Below are positions 61,436 to 64,000 of a DNA stretch of 64,000 nt, piece after piece. The notes beneath the pieces were generated by a model. It searched no databases, had not been told where the DNA came from, and was given only the letters and a program-made list of their open reading frames with translations. This DNA is from UBA8752 sp040261275 (GTDB taxonomy: Bacteria; Bacteroidota; Bacteroidia; Flavobacteriales_D; Sanyastnellaceae): NCBI GenBank assembly GCA_040261275.1, contig JBDQOI010000002.1, forward strand, positions 1-64,000, read 5' to 3'. A program made the position numbers and the translations under genes. Numbering within the stretch: position 1 is the first letter of the stretch; every line of letters begins with the position of its first letter.

Positions 61436-61463
61436 AGCCCGACATCATGGTCGGGCTTTTTTT
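61436..61463 (+). terminator. Rho-independent terminator after tRNA-Met
   Basis: A perfect 8-bp stem (AGCCCGAC at 61436-61443; GTCGGGCT at 61450-61457) with a 6-nt loop (ATCATG), then a run of Ts to 61463. It lies 6 bp beyond the tRNA 3' end and separates it from the downstream repeat-protein gene. Confidence 0.9.
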
Positions 61464-61566
61464 ATGTCACGGAACGCCATTTAATCGACCAAAAGATTAT
61501 TTCCATATACACATAACAATATTTAATCGCTTAATTGACGTATCTTTATTGCTCCAACTTTTCGCA

Positions 61567-64000
61567 ATGCGTCATCTTCTGCTTGTATCTGTGGCCCTGG
61601 GAGCTGCAGGTTTTCTTTTCGGTCAATGTGCCGACCCTGATGCCTGCAACTACAGCAGTTCCACGTCCCCATCGCCTACCCTGAGCGGACCTTGCCTCAC
61701 GTTGGAAGAGCATGTGGTCCACACGACCGGGACCCTTGCCGGATTGACGACCTACCGTGTGTATGTCTACCTACCGGAATCCGATGAATTCCTCTCGGCC
61801 ATCAGCACCATACTGACGGGATGCATGGACAACTCCGCATGCAACTATTCCTCCACCGCCACTTATGACGACGGAACTTGTGAATACGCCAGCTGCAGCG
61901 ATGACAACCCGACGATTGACGCACCCTCGGTTCCTTCCGAAATCCGAATCACCACCACCACCAACTTCCACCAAGACCCCTTGGGCCATTCCACTGGAAC
62001 CGGCATCATGGGCAGTCTCCTGGGCTTCTTTCCCGACCTTCTTTACGACAGCTGGGTGACCATCGGCCATGCTCCTGAAGACGGAACACCGCAAGCCACC
62101 GTGAGCACCATCGCCAGTCCCAACCAAAACTGGGTCGCCGACTTCGAGGCGGGCAATGACCTCATCATGGACGATCTCATTGGCGGATTGTGGTACATCT
62201 ACAATGACGGCAACGATCAAGGTGTACCCGACTCCGATGGAAAAGTGCTCATCGCCCAGCTCACCACCGACGGTGAAATCGGTATCGAAGTTTCAGGCCA
62301 GTATTTCCCGGATTTCGGGACCGGCATCAACGGCGAAGCCGATGGCACCAATGCCCAGCTGTTCGTTTCCGAATACGGCACACCGTGCCCTTCGGATCCC
62401 AATGCAGGTTGCACCTATCCGACAGCCGGCCTCGATTGTGACGGCAATTGTCTGAATGACGCCGATGCGGATGGGGTTTGCGATGAAGAAGACCCCTGCA
62501 TCGGCACTTACGATGCCTGCGGAGTCTGCAATGGTCCCGGGGAAGTTTATGACTGCGGGTGTACCGATATTCCTTCGGGAGACTGCGATTGCAATGGCAA
62601 TGTCGAGGATGCACTGGGCCAATGCGGGGGCTCATGCCCGGCCGATTTGGATGCGGATGGCATCTGCGACGATGTTGACCCTTGTGTGGGTGCCTTGGAT
62701 GCTTGTGGAATCTGCAACGGTCCCGGTGCCATTTACGACTGCGGATGTACAGACATTCCCACGGGTGATTGCGACTGCAACGGCAATCAAACTGATGCCA
62801 TTGGCATCTGTGGAGGCTCTTGCACATCGGATGAAGACAGCGACGGAATCTGCGACGACATCGACCCGTGCATCGGAGCATATGACGCCCTCGGGGAATG
62901 CAATGGCCCTTGTGCTTCCGACGGGGACAACGACGGCATTTGCGATGATGTGGACGCGTGCATTGGCGCCTATGATGCCCTCGGCGTGTGCAATGGAAAT
63001 TGTCCGTCGGACATCGATCAGGACGGTGTGTGTGACAATGCCGAGATTCCCGGTTGCACCAACTCAACCGCTTGCAATTACAACGCCGAAGCCACGGATG
63101 ACGACGGGAGCTGTACCTCTTTGGATGCCATCGGCAACTGCGGCGGCAACTGCACATCCGATGCGGATGAAGACGGAATCTGCGACGATGTTGACCCCTG
63201 CGTCGGAAACCTCGATGCCTGCGGTGTCTGCAATGGCCCCGGTGAAATCTACGACTGCGGGTGCGCGGACATTCCCGCTGGGGATTGCGATTGCAATGGA
63301 AATCAAGTCGACGTGGTCGGTGATTGCGGCGGCACCTGCACCGAGGATGAGGATTCAGACGGAATCTGCGACGACATCGATCCCTGCATTGGCGCACCGG
63401 ATGCATGCGGTGTGTGCAACGGGCCGGGTGAAATCTTCCAATGCGGTTGCTCCAATATTCCCGAGGGAGACTGTGACTGTGAAGGAAATGCCCTGGATGC
63501 CATCGGAGTTTGCGGAGGGTCCTGCACCGCGGATTTGAACCAAAACGGGATTTGCGATGACCTCGAAAACGAATGGGACATCGAGGGGTGCACGAATCCG
63601 GAAGCCTGCAATTTTCACCCATGTGCCACAGTCGATGATGGCTCGTGCCTCATGGATGACGCCCTCGGCGTATGCGGTGGAACCTGCACAGCCGATACCG
63701 ACGGCGATGGCATCTGCGATACCGATGAAACCGAAGGCTGTACCAACCCCTATGCCTGCAACTATGACGCCACCGCCTCCGATGACGATGGCTCTTGTCT
63801 GACCGCCGACGCCGTAGGGGAGTGCGGTGGAACCTGCACCGCCGACGCCGATGGTGACGGGGTGTGCGACGACAACGACCCCTGCGTCGGAACCCTCGAC
63901 GCCTGCGGCGTTTGCAACGGCCCTGGCGAGATCTACGACTGCGGGTGCTCGGACATGCCCTCCGGCGACTGCGACTGCAACGGCAGCCAGACCGACGCCC
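61567..64000 (+). CDS. Giant Cys/Asp-rich repeat surface protein, 5' part
   Basis: The frame opens at ATG 61567 and is still open at the window end after 811 codons. A signal peptide (MRHLLLVSVALGAAGFLFGQ) precedes two copies of a Cys-rich motif (DPDACNYSSS; GCMDNSACNYSSTATYDDGTC). A unique segment at about residues 110-280 contains TLNFHQDPLGHSTGTGIMGS-type text (TTNFHQDPLGHSTGTGIMGS). From residue about 297 the protein is made of Ca-binding-like Asp repeats (DADGICDDVDPC) joined to DACGVCNGPGEIYDCGC and GDCDCNGN. This is a Bacteroidota surface-protein family; a C-terminal T9SS domain is expected beyond the window. The AT-rich leader (61464-61566) contains TATCTTTA at 61541, close to a Bacteroidota -7 box. 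Confidence 0.9.
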   Translation, partial: MRHLLLVSVALGAAGFLFGQCADPDACNYSSSTSPSPTLSGPCLTLEEHVVHTTGTLAGLTTYRVYVYLPESDEFLSAISTILTGCMDNSACNYSSTATYDDGTCEYASCSDDNPTIDAPSVPSEIRITTTTNFHQDPLGHSTGTGIMGSLLGFFPDLLYDSWVTIGHAPEDGTPQATVSTIASPNQNWVADFEAGNDLIMDDLIGGLWYIYNDGNDQGVPDSDGKVLIAQLTTDGEIGIEVSGQYFPDFGTGINGEADGTNAQLFVSEYGTPCPSDPNAGCTYPTAGLDCDGNCLNDADADGVCDEEDPCIGTYDACGVCNGPGEVYDCGCTDIPSGDCDCNGNVEDALGQCGGSCPADLDADGICDDVDPCVGALDACGICNGPGAIYDCGCTDIPTGDCDCNGNQTDAIGICGGSCTSDEDSDGICDDIDPCIGAYDALGECNGPCASDGDNDGICDDVDACIGAYDALGVCNGNCPSDIDQDGVCDNAEIPGCTNSTACNYNAEATDDDGSCTSLDAIGNCGGNCTSDADEDGICDDVDPCVGNLDACGVCNGPGEIYDCGCADIPAGDCDCNGNQVDVVGDCGGTCTEDEDSDGICDDIDPCIGAPDACGVCNGPGEIFQCGCSNIPEGDCDCEGNALDAIGVCGGSCTADLNQNGICDDLENEWDIEGCTNPEACNFHPCATVDDGSCLMDDALGVCGGTCTADTDGDGICDTDETEGCTNPYACNYDATASDDDGSCLTADAVGECGGTCTADADGDGVCDDNDPCVGTLDACGVCNGPGEIYDCGCSDMPSGDCDCNGSQTDA
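62455..64000 (+). repeat. Tandem 186-bp and 90-bp coding repeats
   Basis: Units begin at 62455, 62641, 62827, 62917, 63007, 63157, 63343, 63529, 63691 and 63841. Full units are 186 bp (62 residues: Asp-rich DxDxDGICDD, then DACGVCNGPG, CGC, GDCDCNGN, CGGxC). The two short units are 90 bp. GCTNPxACNYxxxAxxDDGSC modules are inserted at 63052, 63586 and 63739. Nucleotide identity between units looks high, which favours recombination and copy-number change. Confidence 0.9.

Noticed and set aside
62327..63622. A 431-codon Arg/His/Cys-rich open frame antisense to the terminal repeat protein
   Set aside because: It is a by-product of the 186-bp coding repeats and has no family features.
1..64000. 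CRISPR array, insertion sequence or prophage
   Set aside because: No regularly spaced short repeats with unique spacers, no transposase, integrase or phage structural gene was recognised. The only accessory hint is the YopX-like gene.

Overview
The window reads as chromosomal DNA of a Bacteroidota member, most likely a Flavobacteriales-like lineage with an unusually GC-rich genome. The supporting markers are family- and lineage-specific: type IX secretion (T9SS) cargo with C-terminal sorting domains, gldF and gldG, the parA-parB-DUF5683-dapB-lepB-wbqC gene order, a DUF3276/PUR protein, a START-like protein, an extra-long LepB and Lgt, and almost no Shine-Dalgarno-like leaders. Genes are tightly packed. 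Many overlap by 4 bp (ATGA, TTGA or GTGA) and several starts are GTG or TTG. Most of the window is housekeeping; the accessory part is dominated by large secreted repeat proteins.

Layout. 1-5.3 kb: an unidentified partial gene, an Fe-S-less endonuclease III, an NrnA-type DHH phosphoesterase, two FKBP-type lipoproteins, a low-molecular-weight phosphatase and dnaA. 5.6-9.6 kb: a leftward run of gcvT, a ComB-like phosphatase, a secreted zinc phospholipase/nuclease-like protein and a homologue of the queuosine-tRNA mannosyltransferase. 9.7-15.9 kb: an orphan ParE-like gene, then the parAB to wbqC operon and the DUF3276 gene. 16-25.7 kb: a T9SS type-B surface protein, an RGG-tailed DEAD-box helicase, msrB, an ECF sigma/membrane protein/Spy-like cluster, IMPase, lgt and mtaB. 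25.8-30.7 kb: an FG-GAP protein and a five-haem cytochrome that carries a sorting domain. 30.7-36.6 kb: exonuclease III, an Ate/Bpt-type transferase, the NfeD-SPFH-ALDH operon and an isoaspartyl peptidase. 36.6-46.1 kb: three paralogous FG-GAP/UnbV/SprB-like giants around coaE and rpe, then clpS. 46.2-47.6 kb: a LytTR regulator and a small accessory island (YopX-like gene plus coding debris). 47.7-53.5 kb: glnS, cca, tsaC, purC, phoH. 53.6-60.8 kb: a long rightward chain comprising a SAM hydrolase, an ABM protein, gldF, gldG, a DUF4340-like protein, a thiolase, a PaaY-like protein and trmN6. 61-64 kb: a START-like gene, tRNA-Met with terminator, and the 5' part of a giant Cys/Asp-rich repeat protein that runs off the window.

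How it fits together. Lgt, LepB and many signal peptides serve an export-heavy envelope. T9SS sorting domains mark the adhesin-like proteins and a multihaem cytochrome as surface cargo. GldF/GldG belong to the gliding ABC complex. ClpS plus an Ate/Bpt-type transferase suggest an N-degron pathway. The least explained items are the FG-GAP family expansion, the sorting-domain cytochrome, the mannosyltransferase homologue, the YopX island and the terminal repeat protein.
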